NCBI GenBank assembly: GCA_021810735.1
Contig: JAJZIF010000291.1
Coordinates: 1 to 5,541 of the forward strand
Source of the DNA: Acidobacteriota bacterium
GTDB lineage: Bacteria > Acidobacteriota > Terriglobia > Terriglobales > Acidobacteriaceae
Direction of reading: 5' to 3'
Length of the DNA: 5,541 nt
This document shows positions 5,521 to 5,541 of the stretch, in pieces (the first letter of the stretch is position 1; each line of letters begins with the position of its first letter). Under the pieces are notes generated by a model, which saw only the letters and a list, made by a program, of their open reading frames with translations, had not been told where the DNA came from and made no database searches. Position numbers and translations under genes: made by a program.

Positions 5521-5541
5521 GGCACAGCCTTGCAGGGTGTC

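Noticed and set aside
1..5541. A new defence, mobile or biosynthetic system.
   Set aside because: All five genes belong to well-known families with housekeeping or general catabolic roles. No toxin, nuclease-helicase pair, reverse transcriptase, recombinase, repeat array or compositional break is seen.

Overview
The window looks like ordinary chromosomal DNA from a GC-rich free-living bacterium. Gene density is high, with five protein genes and short intergenic gaps. The style of the proteins suggests Acidobacteriota (Terriglobia): a lysine/alanine-rich tail on endonuclease III, a 436-residue bacterial inositol-phosphate synthase and a one-domain phosphofructokinase. That placement rests on recalled family resemblance, not on a search, and is tentative. 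I see no rRNA, tRNA, CRISPR array, insertion sequence, phage gene or attachment site.

Layout. 3-1109 (+) is the 3' part of a sialidase-type beta-propeller gene whose start lies left of the window. It converges, across 48 bp, with nth (endonuclease III, 1158-2033, minus strand). A 157-bp divergent region (2034-2190) separates nth from a DedA-family membrane protein gene (2191-2829, +). After 121 bp comes a myo-inositol-1-phosphate synthase gene (ino1, 2951-4261, +), closed by a good hairpin terminator at 4308-4340. The remaining leader (4341-4548) contains several small dyads, one resembling a CRP/FNR-family operator, and leads into pfkA (6-phosphofructokinase, 4549-5520, +). Only 21 bp follow pfkA.

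How the genes fit together. Ino1 draws glucose-6-phosphate towards inositol, and PfkA commits fructose-6-phosphate to glycolysis, so the two act on the same hexose-phosphate pool from separate transcription units. DedA proteins move phospholipids or lipid carriers across membranes. With no visible terminator between dedA and ino1, co-transcription is possible, and a link to inositol-lipid synthesis is a reasonable but unproven idea. nth is base-excision repair and the sialidase is probably an exported glycan-processing enzyme; neither has an evident link to the rest.

I found no convincing new multi-gene system. The points most worth a second look are the strongly basic, acid-free tail on Nth, -10-like hexamers placed for leaderless transcription of both nth and dedA, the Asp-to-Asn change in the PfkA nucleotide/Mg motif, and the structured pfkA leader.
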